NCBI RefSeq assembly: GCF_000770795.1 | Contig: NZ_JRKJ01000005.1 | Span: 143,797-207,796, forward strand | Origin: Lysobacter dokdonensis DS-58 | Lineage (GTDB): Bacteria > Pseudomonadota > Gammaproteobacteria > Xanthomonadales > Xanthomonadaceae | Direction: 5' to 3' | Length of the DNA stretch: 64,000 nt | Shown: positions 16,724-26,075 of the stretch, in pieces | Layout of the letters: each line of letters begins with the position of its first letter | Numbering within the stretch: the first letter of the stretch is position 1 | Notes under the pieces: model-generated | The model's database searches: none | What the model was told of the DNA's origin: nothing | Seen by the model: the letters and a program-made list of their open reading frames with translations, nothing else | Position numbers and translations under genes: made by a program

Positions 16724-18117
16724 AGCACTTCGGACGCGTAGTCCGCCAGGCGCGAACGCTCGCCGCGACGCAAGGTCACGTGCGCGCTGTGCGTCCAGCC
16801 CTTGAAGCGATCCACCGCGTACGTCAGGCCCGACGTCGTCTCCGTCAGGTACGGCGTATCGATCTGCTCGACGTTGCCCAGGCAGATGATCTTCGTGCCC
16901 GGGCCGGCGCGCGTGATCAGCGTCTTCATCTGCTTCGGCGTGAGGTTCTGCGCTTCGTCGAGGATGAGGTAGCGCGAGAGGAACGTGCGGCCGCGCATGA
17001 AGTTCAGCGAGCGGATCTTGATGCGTGACGCCAGCAGGTCGTTCGTCGCCGCGCGGCCCCAGCTGCCGCCTTCCTGGTTGTGCGTGAGCACTTCGAGGTT
17101 GTCGGTCAGCGCGCCCATCCACGGCGTCATCTTTTCTTCCTCCGTGCCGGGCAGGAAGCCGATGTCCTCGCCGACGCTCACGGTCGCGCGCGTCATGATG
17201 ATTTCGCGATACCGCTGCTGGTCCATCGTTTGCGCCAGGCCCGCGGCGAGCGCGAGCAGGGTCTTGCCGGTGCCTGCGGTGCCGAGCAGCGAGACGAAGT
17301 CGATGTCCGGGTCCATCAGCGCGTTGAGCGCGAAGTTCTGCTCGCGGTTGCGCGCGGTGATGCCCCACACCGCGTGCTGGTTGTGGCGGTAGTCGTCGAC
17401 GATCTGCAGCACGACCTTCGCGTCGTTGACGCGCGCCACCTTCATCTCGGCTTCCTCTTCGCCGGGCAGGAAGAGGAACTGGTTGGGATACCAATCGTCG
17501 TCGTCGCGGCGGGCGATCTCGTAGAACGTGCGCCCCTTGTCCGTCCACGACTTCAGGTCCTTGCCGTGGCGCGACCAGAAATCTTCCGGCAGCTCGGTGG
17601 CGCCGGTGTACAGCAGGCTGAAGTCGTCCAGGGCGCGGTCGTTCTCGTAATCCTCCGACACGATGCCCGCGATCGCGGCCTTGATCCGCAGGTTGATGTC
17701 CTTGGAGATGAACACCACCGGCGTATCGGGTTCTTCCTCCTTCAACGCGAGGATCGCGCCGAGGATGTGGTTGTCCGGGATCACCGCGCCGAAGCGCTTG
17801 CCCGCATCGAAATTGGCGACCTGGAAGCGCAGGCGCCCCGCGCTTTCCTTGCCGCGCAACTGCAGGCCATCGGGCGGGGCGAGCGGAACGCCGGCCGAGA
17901 TGTCCATGACGTTCTGCTGCTGGATCAACTCGTTGAGGAAGCGGCTGACCTGGCGCGCGTTGCGGCTGGGTTCGGACGTGCCTTTCTTGGCATTGTCGAG
18001 TTCTTCCATGACCTGCATCGGCAGGTACACGTCGTGCTCCTCGAACTTGAACAGCGCGGTCGGGTCGTGCATCAGCACGTTCGTATCGAGCACGTAGATC
18101 CGCTTGCTTCGGGTCAT
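16720..18117 (-). CDS. PIN domain-PhoH family ATPase
   Basis: 465 residues from ATG 18117 with a good ribosome site (AGGAAG). The N-terminal PIN nuclease domain (1-140) keeps its acidic residues: '[11 protein letters not shown]' with Asp11, a Glu near 39 and 'FISKDINLR' near 137-145. The C-terminal PhoH ATPase domain has Walker A 'GTAGTGKT' at 279-286 and Walker B-like '[10 protein letters not shown]' near 385. This PhoH2-like layout is linked to RNA unwinding and cleavage in other bacteria. The cellular role here is not known. Confidence 0.9.
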   Translation of the reverse strand: MTRSKRIYVLDTNVLMHDPTALFKFEEHDVYLPMQVMEELDNAKKGTSEPSRNARQVSRFLNELIQQQNVMDISAGVPLAPPDGLQLRGKESAGRLRFQVANFDAGKRFGAVIPDNHILGAILALKEEEPDTPVVFISKDINLRIKAAIAGIVSEDYENDRALDDFSLLYTGATELPEDFWSRHGKDLKSWTDKGRTFYEIARRDDDDWYPNQFLFLPGEEEAEMKVARVNDAKVVLQIVDDYRHNQHAVWGITARNREQNFALNALMDPDIDFVSLLGTAGTGKTLLALAAGLAQTMDQQRYREIIMTRATVSVGEDIGFLPGTEEEKMTPWMGALTDNLEVLTHNQEGGSWGRAATNDLLASRIKIRSLNFMRGRTFLSRYLILDEAQNLTPKQMKTLITRAGPGTKIICLGNVEQIDTPYLTETTSGLTYAVDRFKGWTHSAHVTLRRGERSRLADYASEVL

Positions 18118-18131
18118 CAAGGCTTCCTGAT

Positions 18132-18629
18132 TTAGGTGTGCGTCGATTTCGAGTGTTGCGTCAGTGCGTCGAGCACGGCCTGCGCGTGGCCGGGGACTTT
18201 CACGCCGCGCCATTCCTGCGCAATGCGGGCGTCGGGACCGAGCAGGAAGGTGCTGCGCTCGATGCCGATGTACTTCCTTCCGTAAAGTTGTTTCTCCTTG
18301 ATGACGCCGAAGGCGTTGCACAAGGTTTCTTCCGGGTCGCTCACCAGCTCGAACCCGAAGCCCTGCTTGTCGCAGAAGTTCTGGTGCGAGCGCGCCGAGT
18401 CGCGCGAGACGCCGAGCACGTCGGCGCCGAGCTTGCGGAATTTCGGGAGCAGGGCGGCGAAGTCGCGGCCTTCGGTGGTGCAGCCTGGCGTGTTGTCCTT
18501 CGGGTAGAAGTACAGCACCAGCCAGCGGCCCGTGTAATCCGACAGCGTGGCCTCGCGCGTGCCGTCCTTGCCCGCGAGCGCGAGCGGCGCATCGAGGACC
18601 TTGCGGGGCAGCGGTTTGGCGGTCGGCAT
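18132..18629 (-). CDS. bcp: Thioredoxin-dependent peroxiredoxin (Bcp/PrxQ)
   Basis: 165 residues. It reduces hydroperoxides with thioredoxin as electron donor. The peroxidatic Cys50 is in 'KDNTPGCTTEGRDF', followed by Arg where E. coli Bcp has its resolving Cys five residues on. Other cysteines are Cys86 ('HQNFCDKQG') and Cys104 ('ETLCNAF'); either could resolve, or the enzyme may be 1-Cys. It lies 3 bases from the gcvR-like stop and 14 bases before phoH, all leftward, so the genes are probably co-transcribed. Confidence 0.9.
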   Translation of the reverse strand: MPTAKPLPRKVLDAPLALAGKDGTREATLSDYTGRWLVLYFYPKDNTPGCTTEGRDFAALLPKFRKLGADVLGVSRDSARSHQNFCDKQGFGFELVSDPEETLCNAFGVIKEKQLYGRKYIGIERSTFLLGPDARIAQEWRGVKVPGHAQAVLDALTQHSKSTHT

Positions 18630-19189
18630 CAGAACTTCATCGGATCCATGATGGCGTCGAGGTTCAGGTGGTCGCAGAACTCGAGGAAATCATCGCGCAA
18701 TGCCGCGATGTGCATGTCCGACGGGATCCCGATGGTCACCTGCGCGGAGAACATGTCGGCGCCGGTCTGCATCGCGCGGTAACGCGAGCAATGCAGGCTT
18801 TCGATGGTGATGCCCTGGCGGTCGAAGAAATCCGCCAGCTGGAAGAGGATGCCGGGCTTGTCGGCCGCCACCACTTCGACGATGTAGGGCAGCAGGTTGG
18901 ACTGCACCTGCTTGGGGCCGGTGCGATAGAAGACGAGCTTGAGGCCTTCTTCGCGCTCGAGGCGGCCGAGCATGGTTTCGAGCTTGGCGACGGCGTCCCA
19001 CGACCCGGTGGCGAGCGCCGTGACCGAGACATCGCGCCCCACGGTGCTCAGGCGCGCGTCGACGAGGTTGCAGCCGCTGTCGGAAATGCGGCGGGTGACC
19101 GCGAGCAGGGGCGACTGCGGGTGCGTCGTGTACGCGTTGATGAGCAGGTGGTTCTCGTTCGGCGCAGGACGGGCGGGGGTTTCGGTCAA
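18629..19189 (-). CDS. gcvR: Glycine cleavage system regulator GcvR-like ACT protein
   Basis: 186 residues from TTG 19189, chosen because GGAAGG lies 6-11 bases upstream and the protein then begins TETPARP; there is no better start. It contains two ACT domains: residues 12-90 ('LLINAYTTHPQSPLLAVTRRI') and 95-175 ('YIVEVVAADKPGILFQLADF'). GcvR-type proteins bind small ligands and control GcvA or related regulators. In Xanthomonads this gene lies between bcp and a divergent dapA, as here. The exact ligand is unknown. Confidence 0.8.
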   Translation of the reverse strand: MTETPARPAPNENHLLINAYTTHPQSPLLAVTRRISDSGCNLVDARLSTVGRDVSVTALATGSWDAVAKLETMLGRLEREEGLKLVFYRTGPKQVQSNLLPYIVEVVAADKPGILFQLADFFDRQGITIESLHCSRYRAMQTGADMFSAQVTIGIPSDMHIAALRDDFLEFCDHLNLDAIMDPMKF

Positions 19190-19332
19190 GGCGGCCTTCC
19201 GAGGTCTGAACGAGGTCCCCGAAAATCCTTCGGGGCCGTGGTCAGCATACTTGCCGCTGGTTTCACGCCGCAAGTAAGATCGCGACGGGCGGCGACGCTT
19301 CCGCTCATCCGTTGCCGTGCGTTGCACGCGCA

Positions 19333-19353
19333 ATGCCGGAGGATTTCCGGCAT
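19333..19353 (+). other. Perfect 8-bp hairpin in the dapA leader
   Basis: ATGCCGGA (19333-19340), loop GGATT, TCCGGCAT (19346-19353), followed by the pyrimidine-rich CTTTGTCTTCTTTC. It lies in the 196-base gap between the divergent gcvR and dapA genes, 33 bases before the chosen dapA start. No rightward gene ends upstream, so if it terminates transcription it would act on the dapA leader itself. It holds a GGAGG in the loop region. Confidence 0.5.
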
Positions 19354-19385
19354 CTTTGTCTTCTTTCACGAACGGGCCCACCGTC

Positions 19386-20291
19386 TTGCGACCGACCGGC
19401 AGCATCACCGCGCTCGCCACGCCTTTCACGGCAACCGGCGAACTCGACCTCGACGCCTGGCGTCGCCTCATCGACCTCCAACTCGCCGGCGGCACGCAGG
19501 GCGTCGTGGTGGCCGGTTCGACGGGCGAAGCGGCGGCGTTGTTCGACGTCGAGTACGACGCGCTGCTGCGCACGGCGGTGGAACGCATCGCGGGCAGGAT
19601 CCCGGTGATCGCCGGCACGGGCCAGTCCAATACCCAGAAGACCATCGAATGCACGCGCCGCGCGAAGGCGCTGGGCGCGGATGCCGCGCTCGTCGTCACG
19701 CCGCCCTACGTGCGTCCGACGCAGGCCGGCCTGGTCGCGCATTACACCTCGGTGGCCGACGACGGCGCGCTGCCGGTCATTCTCTACAACGTCCCCGGCC
19801 GCACCGGTTGCGACATGCTGCCCGGGACGGTCGCCGCGCTCACCGGCCACGAGCGCATCGTCGCGCTGAAGGAAGCCCGCAGCGACGCCGAGCGCATGGA
19901 CGCGTTGCTGCCGTTGCGCAGTGACGGCTTCACGATCCTCAGCGGCGACGACCCCACCGCATGCCGCGCGATGCTCGCCGGCGCGGACGGCGTGATTTCC
20001 GTCGCCTCCAATGTGTTGCCCACCGCGTTCCGCCGCCTGTGCGATTTTGCGCGGAAGGGTGAACGCGAGCAGGCGGAGGCGCTCGATGCGCGCCTGCGCG
20101 AAGCCAACGATTTCCTCGGCGTCGAACCCAACCCGATCCCCGTCAAGGCGCTGCTCGCGCAGATGGGCATCGGGCACGGCCTGCGCCTTCCGCTGTTGCC
20201 TCTTTCCGCGGCGCACGCCGGGCGCACGCCCCTGGTCGCCGCGGCCATCCTCGACATCGAAAACGCGATCCGCGACGCGCTCGCGGCCTGA
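19386..20291 (+). CDS. dapA: 4-hydroxy-tetrahydrodipicolinate synthase
   Basis: 301 residues from TTG 19386, chosen so the protein begins [14 protein letters not shown] as in the family; a GTG at 19317 would add 23 non-conserved residues. DapA condenses pyruvate with aspartate semialdehyde in lysine and diaminopimelate synthesis. Visible motifs are '[16 protein letters not shown]', '[18 protein letters not shown]', the Tyr in '[14 protein letters not shown]' and the Schiff-base Lys in '[10 protein letters not shown]'. The BamC-like lipoprotein gene follows after 12 bases, the same order as dapA-bamC in E. coli. Confidence 0.93.
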   Translation: MRPTGSITALATPFTATGELDLDAWRRLIDLQLAGGTQGVVVAGSTGEAAALFDVEYDALLRTAVERIAGRIPVIAGTGQSNTQKTIECTRRAKALGADAALVVTPPYVRPTQAGLVAHYTSVADDGALPVILYNVPGRTGCDMLPGTVAALTGHERIVALKEARSDAERMDALLPLRSDGFTILSGDDPTACRAMLAGADGVISVASNVLPTAFRRLCDFARKGEREQAEALDARLREANDFLGVEPNPIPVKALLAQMGIGHGLRLPLLPLSAAHAGRTPLVAAAILDIENAIRDALAA

Positions 20292-20303
20292 CAGGAGTTT
20301 CCA

Positions 20304-20807
20304 ATGCGCATCACCCCCACGTTCGTCCGTTCGGCCCTCGTTGCGACCTTGCTGGTCGGCGTGCTCGGCGGCTGCCACTGGTTCAAGAAGGACAGCGACC
20401 TGTACAAGGACGACGTCGCCGCGCGCCCGCTCGAAGTGCCGCCGGATCTCGACAAGCCCAGCACCGACGCCGCGATGAAGATGCCGCCGACCGCCTCGGC
20501 CGCCGCGCCTGCCGCGCCGGTGGGTGCCGGCACCACGCCGCTCGGCTTCACCGTCCCCGGTGAGCGCGACGCGGTGTTCGCGAAGGTCGGCGATGCACTC
20601 GGTGGCATCACCGGCGTGACCGTCGCCAGCCGCGCGCAGCTGCTCGGCACCTACGACGTCGACTTCGAAGGCGCCAAGTTCCTGATCCGCATCACCAAGA
20701 CCGATGCCGGCGTGTACATCAGCGCCGTCGACCCGCGCGGCCTGCCGGCCTCGGGCGAGGCCCCGGTGAAGCTGATGGGCCAGCTGAAGACCGCGCTGGG
20801 CGGTTGA
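20304..20807 (+). CDS. bamC: BamC-like outer membrane lipoprotein
   Basis: 167 residues. The signal peptide ends in a lipobox 'LLVGVLGGC' with Cys24, so the mature protein is lipid-anchored. An unstructured Ala/Pro-rich part (about 50-75) follows, then one C-terminal folded domain with 'FAKVGDALGGI' and 'GTYDVDFEGAKFLIRI'. It is shorter than E. coli BamC (344 residues) and seems to hold only one helix-grip domain. The position right after dapA supports the BamC (NlpB) call. It would take part in outer-membrane protein assembly. Confidence 0.75.
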   Translation: MRITPTFVRSALVATLLVGVLGGCHWFKKDSDLYKDDVAARPLEVPPDLDKPSTDAAMKMPPTASAAAPAAPVGAGTTPLGFTVPGERDAVFAKVGDALGGITGVTVASRAQLLGTYDVDFEGAKFLIRITKTDAGVYISAVDPRGLPASGEAPVKLMGQLKTALGG

Positions 20808-20833
20808 TCCGCCCCGCCATCGCCGGAAACGAA

Positions 20834-20859
20834 ACGGGCGCCGAAGGGCGCCCGTTTTT
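20834..20859. terminator. Bidirectional rho-independent terminator
   Basis: A 9-bp stem (ACGGGCGCC 20834-20842 with GGCGCCCGT 20847-20855) and a T run to 20859. It lies between the convergent bamC-like and ferredoxin genes and just touches the ferredoxin stop. Confidence 0.8.
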
Positions 20860-21182
20860 CATTTCTCGAGCAATGGCAGCTTGTCCGGCTTGCCTTCCCA
20901 TTCCTTCGCATCCGCCGGCGGGTCCTTGCGCACCGTGATCGCCGGCCACGACTTCGACAGCTCCGCGTTGATCTGCACGAACTGCTCCTGCCCGGCGGGC
21001 ACGTCGTCCTCGGGGTAGATCGCGTTCACCGGGCACTCGGGCTCGCACAGCGTGCAGTCGATGCACTCGTCGGGATCGATCACCAGGAAGTTCGGGCCTT
21101 CACGGAAGCAATCGACGGGGCACACCTCGACGCAGTCGGTGTATTTGCACTTGATGCAGTTTTCGGTGACGACGAAGGGCAT
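20859..21182 (-). CDS. fdxA: 7Fe ferredoxin ([3Fe-4S][4Fe-4S])
   Basis: 107 residues from ATG 21182. The cysteine pattern is that of Azotobacter FdI/FdxA-type ferredoxins: Cys9, Cys12, Cys17 and Cys21 in '[17 protein letters not shown]', then '[12 protein letters not shown]' around residues 40-51. It binds one 3Fe and one 4Fe cluster and carries electrons in the cytoplasm. The C-terminal extension ('[19 protein letters not shown]') is typical of the family. It is monocistronic and ends at a strong shared terminator. Confidence 0.93.
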   Translation of the reverse strand: MPFVVTENCIKCKYTDCVEVCPVDCFREGPNFLVIDPDECIDCTLCEPECPVNAIYPEDDVPAGQEQFVQINAELSKSWPAITVRKDPPADAKEWEGKPDKLPLLEK

Positions 21183-21329
21183 GGGCGTGTGCGCGCGCGA
21201 TACGGAAGGCGCCAGTGTAGCGGGCTGACCGCCCATGAGGGTTTGTGCGACGCACATCACGCCGCAGTGCACAACGGGGTTATGGTTGGGTTGGCCTGGG
21301 GGGCAGGCCGATCACGCAAGGGGAACACC

Positions 21330-21497
21330 ATGAGTCACGAGCCCGGTTCACCGGATGCGTTCGCGCAGGCGATGTTGGAGCGTTCGAACGATCCGACGAT
21401 CGCCGCCAAGCCGCCGAAGGGCATGCCGATGGAAATGCTGGCCGCCGCGCTGGTCGCGGTGGTGCTGGCCGGCCTGGCCTACGCGCTGGCCAACTGA
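21330..21497 (+). CDS. Small single-span membrane protein
   Basis: 55 residues from ATG 21330, with the ribosome site AAGGGG 7-12 bases upstream. The N-terminal 33 residues are soluble ('MSHEPGSPDAFAQAMLERSN'); the rest is one membrane helix ('MLAAALVAVVLAGLAYALA'). I recognise no family. It is divergent from fdxA across a 147-base gap that should hold both promoters. A longer frame to 21189 lacks a ribosome site and is not preferred. Confidence 0.6.
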   Translation: MSHEPGSPDAFAQAMLERSNDPTIAAKPPKGMPMEMLAAALVAVVLAGLAYALAN

Positions 21498-21683
21498 GGG
21501 TCGCTGACCGCGCGGGGCGGGAAGCCTCGCGCGGGCTGGCTGCGAAATCGCCCCGGAGTGACGGGGTAGGGGACGCATTCCCCTGGTGAATGATCGTTTC
21601 CCGCTTTTCGAGCGGTTTCCAACGCCACGTGCGCAAGAGAATCGCGGCCTCGCCGGTTGCACCGGCCATCGTCGCTCTCTCGA

Positions 21684-24600
21684 ATGGATGCCCGACGCTC
21701 GCTTTGCTTCCTGATCCTGTCGGGGCTCCTCGCCCTGTCCGCCGGCGCCGCGCGATCAGCCGAGATCGACGCGGACGACGAATACGCGCGCAGGATCAAG
21801 GTCTACCGGACGATCCAGCCGGCCGGCGACACGCCCTTCGGCGAACAGATCAACCTCTACACCGGCGCGCTGTCGTTCCGCCAGGTCGACGTGGTGCTCG
21901 AAGGCACGGGCCCGTCGATCTCGCTCACCCGCAACACGGCCACCCTGCTGGCCGACACGAAGATCGACAAGCCGCACGCCTTCGGCGACTGGACGCTGTC
22001 GATTCCCCGCATCGAAACCCTGGTCGACAAGAGCGGCGGCTGGTTCATCGCCGCGGCCGCCGCCGACAAGCACAAGCGATGCAGTCTGTTCGACCGGCCC
22101 TGGTATCCCACGCAGATCGAGAAGGGATGGTTCGGCATCGAACTCGTCGATGGCGCCGGCGATCGCCACGCGTTGCTCAAGCGCGCCACGGGCAATACGT
22201 TGCAACCGGCGATGACCGATGCACACGGCGCGCCGATGGCGTTTCCGATCGTGACGCAAGGCAATTGGCAGGTCGCATGCCTGCCCTCCACGCGCAACGG
22301 CCAGCCGGGTGAAGCATTCCTGGCGGTCGATCCGTCGGGGACGCGGTACTGGTTCGACCACCTTGTCTACGACACAGCCGACACGATCACCGAAAACGAC
22401 ATGGGCACGATCATTCGCCAGCGGCGCGCGCTGGCGACGATGTTCGTCTCGCGCATCGTCGATCGCTTCGGCAACACGATCGTCTTCGATTACGGCGGCG
22501 ACGACACGCTCGATGCGATCGCAGCCGACGATGGGCGCGAGGTCGCGATCGCCTGGCGCAGCGATGCGCGCCTGGTCGACCGCATCATCGTGCAACCGCG
22601 CGCCGCGCAACCACGCATCTGGCGCTACGAATACCGCAATGTCACCGCGGACAGCGGCGAGCTCGCCGCCGTGGTGATGCCCGATGCGTCGCGTTGGGGG
22701 TTCGCGCTGCGTGGCCTGGGTTCGGGCGGGGTGCCGAGCAATGCACGCACCAAGTGCGGCACGCGCACGTTGGGCAATACGGGTGCGCCGTCCGTCTCGC
22801 GCGTGACGAGCCCCGCGGGCCTGACCGGGACGTTCGAGATCGCGCCGACGTGGCATGCCCGCAGCTACGTGCCGAGCGCGTGCGCGCAACCGCCGAACAG
22901 CGATCCCTTCGAGGACAATCCGCCTCTGTTCGGCACCGGCACGCTCGTACGCAAGACCTTCGAAGGGCCGGGCGTGCCGCCGCAATCGTGGTCGTACGCG
23001 TTCGCACCGGCGGTGGGAAGCACGACCTCGGATGCCTGCGCGAAGGACGCCACCTGCGCCGACACCAAATGGGTCGACGTCCTTGGGCCCGATGGCAATC
23101 GCGCCCGCTACACGTACGCCAATCGCTGGGGGCCGACGGAAGGCAAGTTGCTGCGGCTCGAGCGATTCCAGGGCAATCCGGGCGTCGCCCTGCGAACGGA
23201 AAGTCATGCGTACGCCGCGCATGATCGCGGGCCATGGCCGGCGTCGCTCGGCCATGGCTTCGAGGATGCGCGCAGCAATGCGTCGAAATCGACGACGTGG
23301 ACGCCGCAGGTCGAACGCACCATCGTGCAGCAGGGGCGGACGTTCCGATGGCGCGCGTCGTCCTTCGATGCGTATTCCAATCCGCTGACCGTCACGCGCT
23401 CGAGCGACGTCGGCCCCGGATATTCGCGTACGGACACGACGGCGTACCACAACGACACGCGGCTCTGGGTCCTCGGGCAGGTGGCGTCGTCGACCAATAC
23501 GGACGCGACGCCGCATCTTGTGGAATCCAGCGCGGTGTTCGATCACGCGACGGCGTTGCCGACGCAGGTTTTTGCGTTCGGCCAGTTGCAACGCACGCTG
23601 GCGTACGACGCACGCGGCCACCTTTCCGCGGTGTCCGACGGGCGCGATACGCCGGCGTACGACACGACGGTGGCATTGACGGATTTCAGGCGGGGCATCC
23701 CGCAAACGATCCGCTATCCCGACGGCACCTCCAGGTCGGCCCATGTCGATGACTTCGGCCAGATCGAATGGGTGCAGGACGAAGCCGGCCACCGCACGTG
23801 CCATCGCTTCGACGCGATGGGACGGCTGGCGGGCGTGTTCCATCCCAATGATGCGCCAGCAGCGTGCGACCTCGCCGAATCGCAATGGAATGCCGCGCGC
23901 CGCACCTTCGAGCAGGCCGCGGTCGCGCAATTGGGCCTGGCACCCGGGCATTGGGTGGAAACGCAACGCACCGGCGCCGGCGTGGAGAAGACGTACTTCG
24001 ACGCGCTGTGGAGGCCCGTCGTCACCGAGCGTTACGATGACACCAATGCGGTCACGCGCGATGCGACGCTCAGCCAGCGCGTCACGCGTTACGCGCCGCT
24101 GGGTGGGGTCGCGTTCGAGTCATATCCACTGAAGGGCGTGGCGGACTACGCGAGCGTCGTCCACGGCACGCGCACGACATACGACGCGCTCGGCCGGCCC
24201 ACGGAGGTCCGGCAGGATTCCGAGCTCGGCGTGCTGGCTACGCACTACGCATATCTCGACGGATTCCAGTCGAGGGTCACGCCGCCACGCGGCGTCGCCA
24301 CCACGACGCAATACCAGGCCTTCGATCAACCGGCCACCGATCGGCCCGTGTACCAGGCCCTTCCGGAAGGCGTACACACCGATATTCCGCGCGATGTCTT
24401 CGGCAAGCCGCGCGCGATCACGCGACGCACCCTCGACCGCTCGCTCCAGCAAACCCGCCTGTATCGCTACGACGCCGCGCAACGTCAGTGCGCGACATAC
24501 GAGCCGGAAACCGGGACGACGATGCAAGGCTACGACGCGGCGGGGAACGTCGCGTGGTCCGCCTCCGGCCTGCCATGGGGCATCGTGTGCGATGCCGACG

Positions 24601-26075
24601 GAGCGAGTACGCCCGTCGCCGCGCGCAAGTCCACGCGCACCTACGACCAGCGCAATCGCTTGATCGCACTGGAGTTCGCCGACGACATCGGCGAACAGGT
24701 TTGGACGTACACGCCCGACGGCCTGCCGAAAAGCGCGTGGACCTGGAACGGCCCCGGCCGCACCGAGGGCGTGTACAACGCATGGCGCTACAACGGCCGA
24801 CGCATGCTGGACGGCAGCGGGGAAATGCAGCACCACCCCGGCCGTTACACGTGGACGCTGGGATATGGCTACGACCGCAACGGCGCGGTGACGGCCCGGC
24901 ATCTGCCGGATACATCGAGCGTGTTGTTCCAGGTCGACGCGCTGGGCAGCACGACGGGCATCTCCGGCACCTCCGGCACGTACGTCTCCAACGCGAGCCG
25001 CCATCCGAATGGCGCGTTGCAAGGATTCACCTACGGCAACGGTATCGCGCACGAAGGCGCGCTCAACGCACGTGGATTACCAGACCGCAGTCGCGATGCG
25101 CACGGCGGAATCGCCGTGTTCGACGACAGCTACGCGTACGACGGCAACGGCAACCTCGCGGCCATCAGCGATGGCCTGCCGGGCGGGCACGGCGATCGGA
25201 CGATGACGTACGACGCGCTCGATCGCCTGGCATCTGTGTCGTCCCCGTCGTTTAACGGGACGATCGGCTACGCCTACGATGTCCTCGACAACCTGCGCAC
25301 GTTGACGGCCCCCGCGCGTGCCGCGACCGGCACGATGCCGGCGGTGGCCGAACGCAAATTGCGCTATTGCTACCTGTCGAACACGAACGCCCTGCAATTG
25401 CTCAAGTCCGAATCGACGGACTGCACCGACGGCACCGCGGTCAGTGGCTTCCATTTCGACGTGCAGGGCAACCTCGCCAATCGCGACGGCCACGCCTACG
25501 ACTTCAGCCAGGACAACCGCCTGCGCGCCGTGCGTGACAAGGAAACCTACCGCTACGACGCGCACGGCCGTCGCGTGCAGCAGGCCAGCCCAACGCGCGG
25601 GACGATTCTCTCGTTCTACGACCGCGAAGGCCGCCTGGCTTTCCAGAAGGACGAGCGCACCGGCAAGAACCTCGCCTACGTATCGCTCGACGACCGCCTG
25701 GTCATGGTCCGCGAACAACCCACTGCCGGCGGCGCGCCCACGCTGAAATTCCAGCACACCGACGCACTCGGCACGCCCGTCGCCGTGACCGGCCTCGATC
25801 GAAAAGTGCTGGAACGCAGCCACTACGAACCTTACGGCGCGCTCATCAACCGCCCCATCGATGACGGCCCCGGCTACACGGGGCACGTCGAAGACGCGCA
25901 GACGCAGCTGACTTACATGCAGCAGCGGTATTACGACTCGGAGATCGGGAGGTTCACGAGCATTGATCCGACGGTCGTCGATACCGGCACCGTACCTCAA
26001 CCAGCCCGTGGGTCGACGCGGGAGGAACGGCGAGACCATGTTCGCCAGAGAACGCACTTGGAGCAGACCAGATGA
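21684..26075 (+). CDS. Sec-exported Rhs/YD-repeat protein lacking a recognisable toxin tip
   Basis: 1463 residues from ATG 21684, which gives a clean signal peptide ('SLCFLILSGLLALSAGAARSA', cut near 26); a TTG 27 bases earlier is possible. An N-terminal domain ('FGEQINLYTGALSFRQVDV') precedes many YD repeats (for example 'YRYDAAQRQCATYEPETGT'), which form the Rhs shell. The C-terminal core ends with 'YTGHVEDAQTQLTYMQQRYY' and 'GRFTSIDPTVVDTGT' (about 1396-1436). The usual continuation (NRYxYxxNNPxxxxDPxG) and the toxin domain are absent. Only 27 Arg-rich residues follow, and the stop overlaps the next ATG. No VgrG, PAAR or Eag gene is near. Confidence 0.88.
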   Translation: MDARRSLCFLILSGLLALSAGAARSAEIDADDEYARRIKVYRTIQPAGDTPFGEQINLYTGALSFRQVDVVLEGTGPSISLTRNTATLLADTKIDKPHAFGDWTLSIPRIETLVDKSGGWFIAAAAADKHKRCSLFDRPWYPTQIEKGWFGIELVDGAGDRHALLKRATGNTLQPAMTDAHGAPMAFPIVTQGNWQVACLPSTRNGQPGEAFLAVDPSGTRYWFDHLVYDTADTITENDMGTIIRQRRALATMFVSRIVDRFGNTIVFDYGGDDTLDAIAADDGREVAIAWRSDARLVDRIIVQPRAAQPRIWRYEYRNVTADSGELAAVVMPDASRWGFALRGLGSGGVPSNARTKCGTRTLGNTGAPSVSRVTSPAGLTGTFEIAPTWHARSYVPSACAQPPNSDPFEDNPPLFGTGTLVRKTFEGPGVPPQSWSYAFAPAVGSTTSDACAKDATCADTKWVDVLGPDGNRARYTYANRWGPTEGKLLRLERFQGNPGVALRTESHAYAAHDRGPWPASLGHGFEDARSNASKSTTWTPQVERTIVQQGRTFRWRASSFDAYSNPLTVTRSSDVGPGYSRTDTTAYHNDTRLWVLGQVASSTNTDATPHLVESSAVFDHATALPTQVFAFGQLQRTLAYDARGHLSAVSDGRDTPAYDTTVALTDFRRGIPQTIRYPDGTSRSAHVDDFGQIEWVQDEAGHRTCHRFDAMGRLAGVFHPNDAPAACDLAESQWNAARRTFEQAAVAQLGLAPGHWVETQRTGAGVEKTYFDALWRPVVTERYDDTNAVTRDATLSQRVTRYAPLGGVAFESYPLKGVADYASVVHGTRTTYDALGRPTEVRQDSELGVLATHYAYLDGFQSRVTPPRGVATTTQYQAFDQPATDRPVYQALPEGVHTDIPRDVFGKPRAITRRTLDRSLQQTRLYRYDAAQRQCATYEPETGTTMQGYDAAGNVAWSASGLPWGIVCDADGASTPVAARKSTRTYDQRNRLIALEFADDIGEQVWTYTPDGLPKSAWTWNGPGRTEGVYNAWRYNGRRMLDGSGEMQHHPGRYTWTLGYGYDRNGAVTARHLPDTSSVLFQVDALGSTTGISGTSGTYVSNASRHPNGALQGFTYGNGIAHEGALNARGLPDRSRDAHGGIAVFDDSYAYDGNGNLAAISDGLPGGHGDRTMTYDALDRLASVSSPSFNGTIGYAYDVLDNLRTLTAPARAATGTMPAVAERKLRYCYLSNTNALQLLKSESTDCTDGTAVSGFHFDVQGNLANRDGHAYDFSQDNRLRAVRDKETYRYDAHGRRVQQASPTRGTILSFYDREGRLAFQKDERTGKNLAYVSLDDRLVMVREQPTAGGAPTLKFQHTDALGTPVAVTGLDRKVLERSHYEPYGALINRPIDDGPGYTGHVEDAQTQLTYMQQRYYDSEIGRFTSIDPTVVDTGTVPQPARGSTREERRDHVRQRTHLEQTR

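Noticed and set aside
25988..26075. Simple sequencing frameshift at the end of the Rhs core
   Set aside because: None of the three frames after 25,988 gives the expected NRYxYxxNNPxxxxDPxG continuation, so one missing or extra base does not restore it. A deletion or replacement fits better, though an assembly error cannot be excluded.
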